Positions 50,201 to 59,109 of a stretch of 64,000 bases of DNA are shown here, one piece after another; the stretch's first letter is position 1; every line of letters starts with the position of its first letter. This stretch comes from Vibrio intestinalis. GTDB lineage: Bacteria > Pseudomonadota > Gammaproteobacteria > Enterobacterales > Vibrionaceae. The translations under genes and the position numbers were made by a program. The notes below the pieces were generated by a model. The model did no database searches. It was not told the origin of the DNA and saw only the letters and a list, made by a program, of their open reading frames with translations. The DNA lies in the NCBI RefSeq assembly GCF_025195085.2, contig NZ_JANAVY020000003.1, positions 62,001 to 126,000 on the forward strand. Reading direction: 5' to 3'.

Positions 50201-50331
50201 ACTGGATTCTCAATGTCCGGCATTTCACGCACGGCCAATTTAGAAAAAGAAACAATACCGAAAACACACAGTAAAAGGCTTAATACTAAAGCCGCTACCG
50301 GACGTTTTACGGAAACATCAGACAACCACAT
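47209..50331 (-). CDS. RND efflux permease, AcrB-like
   Basis: A 1040-residue proton-driven inner-membrane exporter of the HAE1/AcrB type. The start MWLSDVSVKRPVAALVLSLLLCVFG, the IGLVVDDAIVVVENIFHHIERGE motif in TM4 (with the paired Asp of proton relay), and a second repeat of the membrane core near residue 860 are visible. Two large periplasmic loops lie between TM1-2 and TM7-8. Vibrios carry several Vex/Vme pumps and I do not assign a specific one. Its ATG shares a base with the adaptor stop, so the pair is one operon. Probable substrates are drugs, dyes or detergents. Confidence 0.92.
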   Translation of the reverse strand: MWLSDVSVKRPVAALVLSLLLCVFGIVSFSKLAVREMPDIENPVVSISTRYEGASATIIESQITSVLEDQLSGISGIDEISSTTRNSMSRITITFELGYDLNTGVSDVRDAVARAQRSLPDEADDPVVYKNNGSGEASLYINLSSSEMDRTQLTDYVERVLMDRFSLLTGVSSVDISGGLYKVMYVKLKPELMAGRGVTTSDITTALRNENLESPGGEVRNDQIVMSVRTARTYQQAQDFEYLVVKRASDNTPVYLKEVAEVYIGAENENSTFKSDGVVNVSLGIVPQSDANPLEVAQLVHAEVEKVQQFLPDGTRLAVDYDSTVFIERSISEVYSTLFITGGLVILVLYVFIGQARATLIPAVTVPVSLISSFIAAYYFGFSINLITLMALILSIGLVVDDAIVVVENIFHHIERGEKPLLAAYKGTREVGFAVIATTLVLVMVFLPISFMDGMVGLLFTEFSVLLAMSVIFSSLIALTLTPVLGSKILKANVKPSRFNLMVDRLFSRLEGGYRKVLQMALNLKWAAPLVIMACLGGSYGLMQQVPAQLTPSEDRGVIFAFVRGADATSYNRMSANMEIVEDRLMPLLGQGFLKSFSIQSPAFGGMAGDQTGFVIMILEDWNDRDVTAQQALGQVRKALSGMADVKVFPFMPGFRGGSSEPVQFVLGGSDYQELKHWAEELELLAEQSPYMEGADINYSERTPELLVTVDKQRAAELGISVADISDTLEIMLGGKSETTFVERGEEYDVYLRGDENSFNNASDLSQIYMRTASGELVTLDAVTKIEEVAASIRLSHYNKQKAVTITANLSDGYTLGEALDYLDQQAIERLPGDISVSYSGESKDYKENQSSVMVVFGLALLVAYLVLAAQFESFINPLVVMFTVPMGIFGGFLGLFVMDQGFNIYSQIGMIMLIGMVTKNGILIVEFANQLRDRGLEFEKAIVDASARRLRPILMTAFTTLAGAIPLILSSGAGYESRVAVGTVIFFGMGFATLITLFVIPAMYRLISASTQAPGHVEAELNRELSHDNKGRTSHGELN

Positions 50332-51392
50332 TACTTGTCACCTTTCTTGTTAGGCTGCGCTGGCTGGCTACCTTGCTCAACCACTTTAGCCCCGTCACGC
50401 ATGTTAACGATGCCTTGAACAACAATGCTGTCACCAATCTCTAACCCTTTGGTGATCACCACTTGGTTTTCCACACGAGCGCCAAGCAATACTTCGGTGC
50501 GTTTCGCGACCTGTTCTTCACCCACAACGTAGACGTAACGTTTAGTACCTGAGTACTCAAGCGCCTGCACAGGGATAATTGGAGCATTAATGGCTGGGAA
50601 GTCCATATTGGAAGAAACCAGCATGCCCGGTTTCAGTTTGTTCTCAGTATTAGAGAAGTGAATACGCACGCGTAGGTTGAGCGTTTCTTGGTTGATACGA
50701 GAATCAATTCCGACGACTTCACCACTAAAGATGGTCTCACCCCAAGCTTCGGTACTTGCGGTAACAACCATGCCAGTTGATAGCTTAGCTAGGTAACGCT
50801 CTGGCACTTGCAAATCTAACTGCATCACCGATAAATCATCTAAAGAGACGAGTTCGCTGCCCGCTGTGACCATTTTACCGCGACTAAAATCGATAAAGCC
50901 GACCGTTCCGGCAAATGGCGCGCTAATGTGCAGATCTTTTAGATCAGCATTGGCCGCATCAAGGCGAGCTTGTGCAATTTCAACACTGGCCTTTTGCGCA
51001 TCAATTTCTGTTTGTGTGATGGCATTGCGTTTAACCAAGCGCTGAAACTCTTTCAGCTTACGTTGTTCATCCGTTAAATAGGCTTTAGCTTCTTTTACCG
51101 CAGCGCGTGCTTTGTCATCATTAAGCTTAATAAGTAGCTGACCTTGCTTAACCTGCTGATTCGCCGTCACAGCGATCTTTTCAACTTTGCCGGTTGTTTC
51201 TGGCGAGACCATTACTGATTGAGCGGCTTCGAGCTTACCGATCAAAGAAAGAGATTGGGAAACTTGGTGGGTTTGAACTTGCTCGGTAACCACAGTCACG
51301 GCTTGTGGGCCAAATGGCTTTTTGGCTAGAACCGCTGGCGAAGCAGCCATAATTGACACAGACAACAGGCTCAAAATCAGAGTTTTTTTCAT
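50331..51392 (-). CDS. RND periplasmic adaptor subunit (HlyD-type)
   Basis: A 353-residue membrane fusion protein that joins the RND permease to an outer-membrane channel. I chose the ATG at 51392, where a signal peptide (MKKTLILSLLSVSIMAASPAVLA) begins; the earlier ATG would add residues out of keeping with export. A biotinyl-lipoyl-like hairpin (VMVSPETTGKVEKIAV and SAPFAGTVGFIDFSRGKMV) surrounds a coiled coil (about 90-155). The membrane-proximal domain ends with IVVQGIVNMRDGAKV. No TolC-like gene or TetR regulator is beside it, so an unlinked channel is needed. Confidence 0.9.
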   Translation of the reverse strand: MKKTLILSLLSVSIMAASPAVLAKKPFGPQAVTVVTEQVQTHQVSQSLSLIGKLEAAQSVMVSPETTGKVEKIAVTANQQVKQGQLLIKLNDDKARAAVKEAKAYLTDEQRKLKEFQRLVKRNAITQTEIDAQKASVEIAQARLDAANADLKDLHISAPFAGTVGFIDFSRGKMVTAGSELVSLDDLSVMQLDLQVPERYLAKLSTGMVVTASTEAWGETIFSGEVVGIDSRINQETLNLRVRIHFSNTENKLKPGMLVSSNMDFPAINAPIIPVQALEYSGTKRYVYVVGEEQVAKRTEVLLGARVENQVVITKGLEIGDSIVVQGIVNMRDGAKVVEQGSQPAQPNKKGDK

Positions 51393-51577
51393 GGTTATAA
51401 TATCTTGCAAAATTAACTGGTTATATTGTACTCGTAAAATTCCCACAGAAACGTCAAGGAATGTAAATAGTGACGCACTGAACGTAAATTACGACGACGA
51501 AAAAGCGCTAAAAAACCTTTTTACGAGCCTCTTTGCCCAAAAAGGCACCATTCAACTCAAAATTGGCAGAAAAAGTC

Positions 51578-51614
51578 TTTACAGTGTTTATGAGTTTGCT
51601 ATGATGCGCTCCGC
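51578..51614 (+). promoter_or_regulatory. tRNA-Tyr array promoter
   Basis: TTTACA (51578-51583), a 16-base spacer, and TATGAT (51600-51605) are followed by the GC-rich GCGCTCCGC. A GC-rich discriminator is typical of stringently controlled stable-RNA promoters. It lies about 50 bases before the first mature tRNA. Confidence 0.75.
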
Positions 51615-51662
51615 ACTTGAGGGATGAGTTGGGAAATCATTACTTAAGTATAAAAATACCCT

Positions 51663-51747
<85 letters not shown>

Positions 51748-51848
51748 TATTTCTTCTTATGTTTATCCTTTGAACATGGGAAACACTTGCTTGATGTGTT
51801 GGGAAATCATCATTTAAGCTATTCCGTTAAAAGAATAGAAAACACCCT

Positions 51849-51933
51849 GGAGGGGTTCCCGAGTGGCCAAAGGGACCTGACTGTAAATCAGATGGCACTG
51901 CCTTCGATGGTTCGAATCCGTCCCCCTCCACCA
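51849..51933 (+). tRNA. tRNA-Tyr(GTA), copy 2, type B
   Basis: Same length and arms as copy 1, with a GTA anticodon and encoded CCA. It differs only around the anticodon stem: CCTGA/TCAGA, in which 27:43 is C opposite A, and T at position 44. Pairs 28-31 remain complementary. Confidence 0.95.
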
Positions 51934-52032
51934 TATTTCTTCTTATGTTTATCCTTTGAACATGAGAAACCTTGCTTGATGTGTTGGGAAATCATCATTT
52001 AAGCTATTCCGTTAAAGAATAGAAAACACCCT

Positions 52033-52117
<85 letters not shown>

Positions 52118-52217
52118 TATTTCTTCTTATGTTTATCCTTTGAACATGGGAAACACTTGCTTGATGTGTTGGGAAATCATCATTTAAGCTATTCCGTTAA
52201 AGAATAGAAAACACCCT

Positions 52218-52302
52218 GGAGGGGTTCCCGAGTGGCCAAAGGGACCTGACTGTAAATCAGATGGCACTGCCTTCGATGGTTCGAATCCGTCCCCCTCCAC
52301 CA
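52218..52302 (+). tRNA. tRNA-Tyr(GTA), copy 4, type B
   Basis: Identical to copy 2 over the full 85 bases, including the C27-A43 mismatch. It is the last gene of the array and is followed by the terminator. Confidence 0.95.
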
Positions 52303-52322
52303 TATTCTTTCTGTGAAAGACG

Positions 52323-52350
52323 AAAGCCAGCTCATTGAGCTGGCTTTTTT
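52323..52350 (+). terminator. Terminator of the tRNA-Tyr array
   Basis: AAAGCCAGCTC pairs with GAGCTGGCTTT around a short loop, followed by six T residues, 20 bases after the last tRNA. Confidence 0.92.
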
Positions 52351-52491
52351 GCATTTGAAAGACACGAAACTATCTCATTTCTTGCTGGTTCTTTGTCAGC
52401 CAATTGCGGAAATCAAACCGCTAAACTTTACCTCTATCCTGCCAAGCAATTCCCGCTAAAATAGCTTTAGTTTATCCAATGAGTATTTGCT

Positions 52492-53247
52492 ATGACTTAC
52501 CAAGTCGAAGTTTGTATCGATCATTTAGAATCTCTTCACCAAGCGATTGCGGGCGGCGCAACTCGTATTGAGCTTTGTTCATCTCTCGCCTTAGGCGGCC
52601 TAACGCCTAGCTTCGGGTTTATGCAGCAGGCTGCCAAGCTTTCTCGCGTACCTGTATATGCGATGATTCGACCTCGCCAAGGGGATTTTATTTTTGAACA
52701 ACAAGATATTGATGCCATGCTACTTGATATTGAAGCAGCTGCTCATGCGGGGCTACAAGGCGTGGTTATTGGTGTATTAACGCCACAAGGAAACATCCAT
52801 CTTGAGCAAGCTAAACAACTGGCAGACAAAGCTCATAGTCATGGGTTAGGTATTACTTTCCATCGTGCAATAGACCAAAGCCAAGATTTTTGCCAAGCCA
52901 TTGATTATGCCGCTGAGCTTGGGTGTGAACGCATTTTAACCTCAGGCCTTGCAGCGAATGTAGAGCAAGGAGTAGACGTTCTGAAACAGATGGTCGATTA
53001 CGCAGGTAACCGCATTGCCATCATGGCAGGCGCAGGGCTAACGGCTGATAACGTCGCATACATTTGCCAAAGCACCGGCGTAAAACAAGTGCACTTGTCA
53101 GGCAAATCGACTCGACCAAGTTTAATGGAACTAGCCAGCGATGACGTAAAAATGGGAAGCAGTGACGTTGATGATTACTTGATTCCTATTACCGACAGCA
53201 ACAAAATCGCTGCTGTGGTAACGGCTCTAGAAGAACTTAAAGCTTAA
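52492..53247 (+). CDS. cutC: CutC family copper homeostasis protein
   Basis: A 251-residue TIM-barrel protein. E. coli CutC was linked to copper tolerance, but its biochemical activity is unsettled. The motifs [36 protein letters not shown] at the start and [19 protein letters not shown] and ILTSG later are typical. The ATG is preceded by GAGT. It converges on phoU with 10 bases between the stops and no visible terminator. Confidence 0.9.
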   Translation: MTYQVEVCIDHLESLHQAIAGGATRIELCSSLALGGLTPSFGFMQQAAKLSRVPVYAMIRPRQGDFIFEQQDIDAMLLDIEAAAHAGLQGVVIGVLTPQGNIHLEQAKQLADKAHSHGLGITFHRAIDQSQDFCQAIDYAAELGCERILTSGLAANVEQGVDVLKQMVDYAGNRIAIMAGAGLTADNVAYICQSTGVKQVHLSGKSTRPSLMELASDDVKMGSSDVDDYLIPITDSNKIAAVVTALEELKA

Positions 53248-53257
53248 TGGCGAAATA

Positions 53258-53956
53258 TTAACGCAGTGCATCATCAATGCTTTGCTCACCAAGGTGACGA
53301 ATGTCTTTACCTTTGACAAAGTAGATGATGTATTCGCAAATGTTTTGGCAGCGGTCACCCACGCGCTCTATCGCACGCGCTGACCACATCACTTGCAGGA
53401 TATGAGGAATGTTCTTTGGGTCTTCCATCATGTAAGTCATCAACTGACGAATGACCGCTTCGTATTCTGCATCTAACTTATCATCAAGCTTATAAACATC
53501 AGCAGCAGCATCCACATCCATACGCGCATAAGCATCAAGCACTTGGTGCAACATGTTCACGGCTTGGCGACATAGTGGCTCTAAAGAGACTTGGAATCGA
53601 CGCTCTTTAGATGAAGGGCTTTCAATCGCCACCTCCGCAATCTTTGTCGCGACATCCCCGATACGTTCAAGATCGGTAATGGTCTTGATGATTGCCATAA
53701 TCAAACGGAGATCTTTAGCGGTTGGTTGGCGCTTAGCAATGATGCGAGTACACGCTTCATCAATAGAGACTTCCATCGCATTCACTTTGTGATCGTCACG
53801 TACCACTTTTCTCGCTAGCTCAACATCCTCTTTATGCAATGCCTGCATAGCAAAAGAGAGCTGCTGCTCGACTAAGCCACCCATGGTTAATACGTGGGTA
53901 CGAATCGATTCTAGCTCGACATTAAATTGACCTGAAATGTGACGTCCGAAGTTCAT
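53258..53956 (-). CDS. phoU: PhoU, phosphate signalling regulator
   Basis: PhoU acts at the PstSCAB-PhoR complex to hold the Pho response off when phosphate is ample. The 232-residue all-helical protein opens [33 protein letters not shown] and has two repeats of a three-helix unit with metal-binding ExxxD motifs (for example [17 protein letters not shown] and [20 protein letters not shown]). It is last in the pst operon, but 219 bases separate it from pstB, holding a repeat. An AAGGAG lies 14 bases upstream of the ATG, which is rather far. Confidence 0.94.
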   Translation of the reverse strand: MNFGRHISGQFNVELESIRTHVLTMGGLVEQQLSFAMQALHKEDVELARKVVRDDHKVNAMEVSIDEACTRIIAKRQPTAKDLRLIMAIIKTITDLERIGDVATKIAEVAIESPSSKERRFQVSLEPLCRQAVNMLHQVLDAYARMDVDAAADVYKLDDKLDAEYEAVIRQLMTYMMEDPKNIPHILQVMWSARAIERVGDRCQNICEYIIYFVKGKDIRHLGEQSIDDALR

Positions 53957-54005
53957 GGAATGGGTGTAGCTCCTTTTGAATAAAACTTAAAAATTGGTGC
54001 TTTTT

Positions 54006-54173
54006 GCGCAGATAACCAAGTTACAACGCCAAATATGGCGTGCTATTCGCTCTAAATAGTTGGTGCTTGTAACAAGGCATCCAGTCAATTCAGCCCCATG
54101 AGCATAGCTTGTCTATGTGATTGGGGGGAATTTACGCAGATAACGAAGTTACAGCGCCAAATATGACGAGCAA
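54006..54173. repeat. Direct repeats around a hairpin, pstB-phoU gap
   Basis: The 39-base copies at about 54006-54044 and 54133-54171 match at about 35 positions (core AAGTTACA and CGCCAAATATG). Between them, CATAG-CTTGT-CTATG lies inside CCCC...GGGG flanks, forming an imperfect hairpin. The second copy abuts the pstB stop. I recall similar sequences as a dispersed Vibrio element but cannot confirm that here. Confidence 0.75.
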
Positions 54174-54175
54174 GT

Positions 54176-54994
54176 TTAACCGTATCTACCAGTAATGTAG
54201 TCTTCCGTCTGCTTTTTCAATGGCGAAGTAAAAATAGAGTCCGTATCTGAGTACTCGATCAATTTCCCCATGTGAATAAAGGCGGTGTGGTCACTTACCC
54301 TCGCGGCTTGTTGCATGTTGTGGGTAACGATCACGACGGTGTATTTGGTTTTTAGCTCATTGATCAGCTCTTCGATGGTTAAGGTCGAAATTGGGTCCAA
54401 AGCTGATGTTGGCTCATCTAACAATAGCACTTCTGGCTCAATCGCGATGGCACGGGCAATAACCAAACGCTGCTGCTGACCGCCTGACAACCCAAATGCA
54501 TTCTCATGCAGGCGATCTTTTACTTCATCCCACAGTGCGGCAGCGCGCAGTGAGCGCTCTACTGCATCATCGAGTTGTCGGCTATTTTTTATACCTTGTA
54601 AACGCAGGCCGTAGACTACGTTCTCGTATATCGATTTAGGGAATGGGTTAGGACGTTGGAATACCATGCCTACGCGGCGACGCAGCGTCGCGACATCAAC
54701 GTCTGCCTGATACACGTTTTTACCATGCAGTTTTACTTTTCCGGTAACCTGACACCCTTCTACCAAATCGTTCATGCGATTAATACAGCGCAATAGTGTC
54801 GATTTACCACAACCCGATGGGCCGATAAAGGCGGTCACCTGCCCTTTCGGAATACGCATTGAAATATCACTCAGCGCTTGGCTGCTTTGATAGAACAAGT
54901 TCAGCCCCTCTATCGCGATGGCAGTTTGCTCATCACTGAGGTTGTTTACATCGAGTGGCGCTTGGTAGCCCAAGGCTTGATTGACTGAAAACAT
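54176..54994 (-). CDS. pstB: PstB, phosphate ABC transporter ATPase
   Basis: PstB powers phosphate import. The 272-residue ATPase has Walker [14 protein letters not shown] (about 57-69), signature [14 protein letters not shown], and Walker [14 protein letters not shown] with the H-loop [13 protein letters not shown]. The ATG overlaps the pstA stop by one base. It lies between pstA and phoU. The 15-residue N-terminal extension is usual in vibrios. Confidence 0.96.
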   Translation of the reverse strand: MFSVNQALGYQAPLDVNNLSDEQTAIAIEGLNLFYQSSQALSDISMRIPKGQVTAFIGPSGCGKSTLLRCINRMNDLVEGCQVTGKVKLHGKNVYQADVDVATLRRRVGMVFQRPNPFPKSIYENVVYGLRLQGIKNSRQLDDAVERSLRAAALWDEVKDRLHENAFGLSGGQQQRLVIARAIAIEPEVLLLDEPTSALDPISTLTIEELINELKTKYTVVIVTHNMQQAARVSDHTAFIHMGKLIEYSDTDSIFTSPLKKQTEDYITGRYG

Positions 54995-56640
54995 TAGTCC
55001 TGCCCTAAAGTTCGGTATTTTTCACGCAAGTTATTTCGAATGCTAATTGCGGTTAAGTTAAGGCCAATGATCACTGTCACTAGCAAGAATGAGGTGGCGT
55101 AAACCAGTGGCCTTGCACTCTCAATATTAGTGGTTTGGAAGCCAACATCATAGATATGAAAACCTAAATGCATGAACTTACGCTCTAAATGCAAGAACGG
55201 GAATTGGCTATCCACTGGTAGGCTAGAAGCTAATTTCACTGCGCCCACCAGCATCAAAGGGGCAACCTCACCTGCGGCGCGTGCCACCGCTAAGATTAGC
55301 CCGGTAATAATCGCAGGGCTTGCCATAGGCAAAACAATGCGCCACATGGTTTCAAACTGAGTTGCGCCTAGCGCCAAAGAGCCATGTCGCACTGAGCTAG
55401 GTATACGGGTTAAACCCTCTTCTGTTGCTACTATCACAACCGGTAAAGTTAATACCGCAAGAGTTAATGCTGACCATAATAGCCCCGGTGTACCAAAGGT
55501 TGGTGCCGGCAGTTGTTCTGCGTAGAACAGTGAGTCAATTGAGCCACCTAAGGTGTAAACGAAGAAACCTAAGCCAAATACCCCGTAAACAATCGAAGGG
55601 ACACCGGCGAGGTTAATCACCGCCACACGAATGATGCGCGTAAACGCATTATTCTTGGCGTACTCGTGTAAGTAGATAGCCGCAATAACGCCAAGTGGCA
55701 TCACGATAATCGACATAATGAGTACTAACAGCACAGTACCAAACATCGCGGGGAATACACCGCCCTCTGAATTCGACTCTCGCGGGTCTTCAGAGAGAAA
55801 CTTCCACGCTTGTTTCGCCCAATGGGCAAATTTCTCAACCGGTGACATATGGTTTGGATACCAAATATCCAACATGCGGCTAAGGGGAATCAGCACCTGT
55901 TGGCCTGACATGTCCTGTACAATTAAACCTTGATTGACCAACTTACTCCGCAGTTGATCCAGTTTAGCTTCAGACTCAACTAACTGCTGACTATAGAGTT
56001 TTGACTGAGCTTGATACTGAGTTAAAAACGCTTCATCAAGTTCATCGTTAAGCTCACGCTTACGCTTTTCACGGCGCAGTTGATTTACTTGTGCATTAAT
56101 TTCACGCAGTTCATTGCTAATAATGCGGTCAACTTGTTTACGTACCTGATTGCTGTAATCCAAGCCTTGGGTAAGCGCAGGCTGAAAGTCTTTAACCAGT
56201 GAGCCATCGGCACTTTGATAAGCGATAGGTAGGCCGTAAAAATCACCACTGCGAGTTCGCTCAATCACTGCCCACCCTTGTGGTTTAGAGCGCTGTAGAA
56301 GATCGATCTCTAGAATCGAAACAAAATCGGCTGGGTACAAATCGCGATTGGCGACTTTAATACTGATACGTTTCACCAGCCCCTTCTCTTCAACTTGCGC
56401 AGGCAGGTCGATCTCCATTTCTCGCAGGTGGCTAATAGGAACATACTCTTCGGCATAGAGCTGACCAATTAAGGTTTCGCCTTGCTCGGTTTGCCATTGG
56501 TATAACGGCGCAGGCCAAAAATAAGAGAGCCCTTTCCAACCAATAAGCAGTAGCAAGCCGAGCACTGAAAGCAAACTAATGCTCACCGCTCCGCCTGTTA
56601 ACCAAATCCAAGGTGCACCAGATTTAAGCCACTTAAACAC
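54994..56640 (-). CDS. pstA: PstA, phosphate ABC permease with large periplasmic insert
   Basis: A phosphate permease subunit. At 548 residues it is far longer than E. coli PstA (about 296). TM1 (about 15-37) is followed by an extracytoplasmic insert of some 240 residues with a coiled coil (about 165-240, rich in E, K, R, L and Q). The normal permease core starts near residue 300 and carries the EAA motif ([31 protein letters not shown]). It pairs with PstC and overlaps pstB by one base. Confidence 0.94.
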   Translation of the reverse strand: MFKWLKSGAPWIWLTGGAVSISLLSVLGLLLLIGWKGLSYFWPAPLYQWQTEQGETLIGQLYAEEYVPISHLREMEIDLPAQVEEKGLVKRISIKVANRDLYPADFVSILEIDLLQRSKPQGWAVIERTRSGDFYGLPIAYQSADGSLVKDFQPALTQGLDYSNQVRKQVDRIISNELREINAQVNQLRREKRKRELNDELDEAFLTQYQAQSKLYSQQLVESEAKLDQLRSKLVNQGLIVQDMSGQQVLIPLSRMLDIWYPNHMSPVEKFAHWAKQAWKFLSEDPRESNSEGGVFPAMFGTVLLVLIMSIIVMPLGVIAAIYLHEYAKNNAFTRIIRVAVINLAGVPSIVYGVFGLGFFVYTLGGSIDSLFYAEQLPAPTFGTPGLLWSALTLAVLTLPVVIVATEEGLTRIPSSVRHGSLALGATQFETMWRIVLPMASPAIITGLILAVARAAGEVAPLMLVGAVKLASSLPVDSQFPFLHLERKFMHLGFHIYDVGFQTTNIESARPLVYATSFLLVTVIIGLNLTAISIRNNLREKYRTLGQD

Positions 56641-56671
56641 TTAAACCCAACCTTGTTCGCTGTTCAAACCA

Positions 56672-58858
56672 CTACAATGCACGGTATTTTTCTCTTAATC
56701 GTTGTCTTACCCATTCCGCTAGCGAGTTCACCGCAAAAGTGAACACCAGCAAAATCAATGCGGCTAAAAATAGAATTCGATAGTGTGAGCTGCCCACTTC
56801 TGACTCTGGCATCTCTACTGCAATCGTTGCTGAAAGCGTGCGCATCCCTTCTAGAATATTCCAATCCATGATTGGCGTGTTACCCGTTGCCATCAGTACG
56901 ATCATGGTCTCGCCCACAGCTCGGCCTAAGCCCATCATAATCGCCGAAAAGATACCTGGGCTTGCTGTTAGCAACACCACGTAAATAAGCGTCTGCCATG
57001 GCGTAGCACCTAGCGCTAAAGAACCATCGGATAAGTGCTTTGGCACTGAAAATATTGCATCTTCGGCAATGGTAAAAATGGTTGGAATCACCGCAAAGCC
57101 CATGGCAAAGCCAACCACCAACGCATTACGCTGGTCAAAATCAATTCCTTGCTGCGCTAGGAAAACGCGTACATCACCATTAAATAGCCAACTTTCAATA
57201 TTGCCACTTTGATTTAACAGTACTGCCGTAACCACCACCAGCGCCGGCATGAGAATGGCAGCGTGCCAACCATTGGGCAACTTGCGAGTAATGATCTCTG
57301 GAATCAAATGCCAAATGCCACCAATCAATACGGTTGATAATGGCAAGAAAACAATCAACGCACAGACCGCAGCAAGGTGGGTTTCAACAATCGGTGCAAA
57401 CCATAAACCAGCTAAGAAACCAATAATGACCGTCGGCAACGCCTCCATCAACTCGATCGAAGGTTTTACAACTCGGCGCATCTTTGGCGTCATGAAATAC
57501 GCGGTATAAATTGCCCCAAGCACCGCAACAGGAATGGCAAACAACATGGCAAATGCCGCTGCTTTTAACGTGCCAAATGCAATTGGAATTAAGCTGAATT
57601 TGGCTTCAAACTCATCACTAGCCGAGGTACTTTGCCAAACAAACTCTGGCTCAGGGTAGCTCTCATACCACACCTTTTGCCACAAAGATGACAGTGAAAT
57701 TTCTGGGTATGGGTTATCAATGTGCGCCACGCTGAGCTGATCGCCAGACAAGGCCAGTAGATACTGTTCATTGCTCGACATAGCCGCCATTTGCGGCGCT
57801 TTTGTGTAGGCGCGATTAAACATCACCAACTTTTCACTGGTGGTGTAATGGCTTTGTACCGTGCCATTGATATAGAAACTGTAAAAGCCTTTACGATAAG
57901 TATCAGGCAGTAAAAATTGCAGCTCTGAAGCCAACTTAAACTCACGGATATGAGTCAGTTTACGTTCGCCATCTTTGAGTACATCAAACCACTGAGAAAC
58001 AAGGCCATCATTGTGCGTCACTAACAGCGAGTAGGCACCGGACAGAAGATCGATATCACTCACCGCATGCTTGGCTTTACCTTGGCTCAAGTCGACAATT
58101 TGTCGCACGACAAACTGATCCGCTTGCTTCTCTGCAATCACCAGATCAGAACTACTGCGAATATAGAGCGTTCGACCATTAGGCGTCAGTAACAACTGAT
58201 CCAACTGCATAAAAGGCGACTTGAATACAAAACTATGGATGATGCTCTCTTCATCCTGCCAACGAACACGTACTCGACCATCGTTGTAGTAACCCGCCAA
58301 CGTCGCTCCACCTTCAACTGCAATACTGAATTGATTTAGCGATACATTCGGATAGATAAGACTGATGGATGATGACCAACGCTCAACATCAGGGCTAAAC
58401 AAGCGGCCATCATCTTTAACCACGCTGGTCATTTCTGGGCGGAATAAAGCCACATCACCACGAGCAGAAGCAAAGCCATACCAGCCGACCGCACTCGGTG
58501 TACGGGCGAATAACGAGTAGTCTTGGCCAAAGTAAACGGAAAGTTTAGGCGTATCGGCTTTAGACGTAAGTGGCCAAAAATCCACTTGGCCTTGCTGTGA
58601 AACCACAAAGGCATGTTCGCCATAATCATCAATACCAGCAGCAACGGCGTTTTGCGTGGTAATGGTTTGATTGGCGACGTTGGGCGTCATCTTTGCATCG
58701 GAGAAAAGTGGCAAAACCATGAAAGCGAGATACACAAAGATCAGCACCAATGCCGCTAAAACTCCGACACCGCCTGTAGATACTGCTAGCCGAACCAAAC
58801 GATCTTTGATCAATCGTTTACGGTCTCTTTCTCTCAATGAAAATTCGGCCTTTGCCAT
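56672..58858 (-). CDS. pstC: PstC, phosphate ABC permease with large periplasmic domain
   Basis: The partner permease, 728 residues against about 319 in E. coli. TM1 (about 27-52) is followed by an extracytoplasmic region of about 380 residues whose repeated pattern (for example GQVDFWPLTSK, GDVALFRPEM, GRVRVRWQDEE) looks like a beta-propeller. The six-helix core from about residue 435 includes an EAA motif ([31 protein letters not shown]). It is the first gene of the pst operon, 64 bases from a Pho box. Extended forms are known in several gammaproteobacteria. Confidence 0.94.
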   Translation of the reverse strand: MAKAEFSLRERDRKRLIKDRLVRLAVSTGGVGVLAALVLIFVYLAFMVLPLFSDAKMTPNVANQTITTQNAVAAGIDDYGEHAFVVSQQGQVDFWPLTSKADTPKLSVYFGQDYSLFARTPSAVGWYGFASARGDVALFRPEMTSVVKDDGRLFSPDVERWSSSISLIYPNVSLNQFSIAVEGGATLAGYYNDGRVRVRWQDEESIIHSFVFKSPFMQLDQLLLTPNGRTLYIRSSSDLVIAEKQADQFVVRQIVDLSQGKAKHAVSDIDLLSGAYSLLVTHNDGLVSQWFDVLKDGERKLTHIREFKLASELQFLLPDTYRKGFYSFYINGTVQSHYTTSEKLVMFNRAYTKAPQMAAMSSNEQYLLALSGDQLSVAHIDNPYPEISLSSLWQKVWYESYPEPEFVWQSTSASDEFEAKFSLIPIAFGTLKAAAFAMLFAIPVAVLGAIYTAYFMTPKMRRVVKPSIELMEALPTVIIGFLAGLWFAPIVETHLAAVCALIVFLPLSTVLIGGIWHLIPEIITRKLPNGWHAAILMPALVVVTAVLLNQSGNIESWLFNGDVRVFLAQQGIDFDQRNALVVGFAMGFAVIPTIFTIAEDAIFSVPKHLSDGSLALGATPWQTLIYVVLLTASPGIFSAIMMGLGRAVGETMIVLMATGNTPIMDWNILEGMRTLSATIAVEMPESEVGSSHYRILFLAALILLVFTFAVNSLAEWVRQRLREKYRAL

Positions 58859-58921
58859 CTTATCTCACTACCTGTGGGTCAAAGACCCTATTAATGCCCG
58901 AGGATATAATATTTCTCTTAG

Positions 58922-58939
58922 ATGACAATTATATTACAG
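58922..58939 (-). promoter_or_regulatory. Pho box upstream of pstC
   Basis: On the minus strand CTGTAAT-ATAA-TTGTCAT gives the two 7-base PhoB half-sites with 4-base spacing, close to the consensus CTGTCAT. A TATTAT -10 follows after about 10 bases, the normal geometry where PhoB replaces the -35 element. Confidence 0.85.
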
Positions 58940-59109
58940 ATACAAATAAACATCTGAAAATAATGAATTATCTTTGCCGCAAGATCACGCCTCGATCTCC
59001 AACCAATTACTTAATTTGATTCAAATTTGTGCAATAAAAGCTTCACACACATGCCTTAGTTTTCATTCTCTGACCTATGCTTGAAATGTAAGCAAAAGGA
59101 ACTAAGGGA

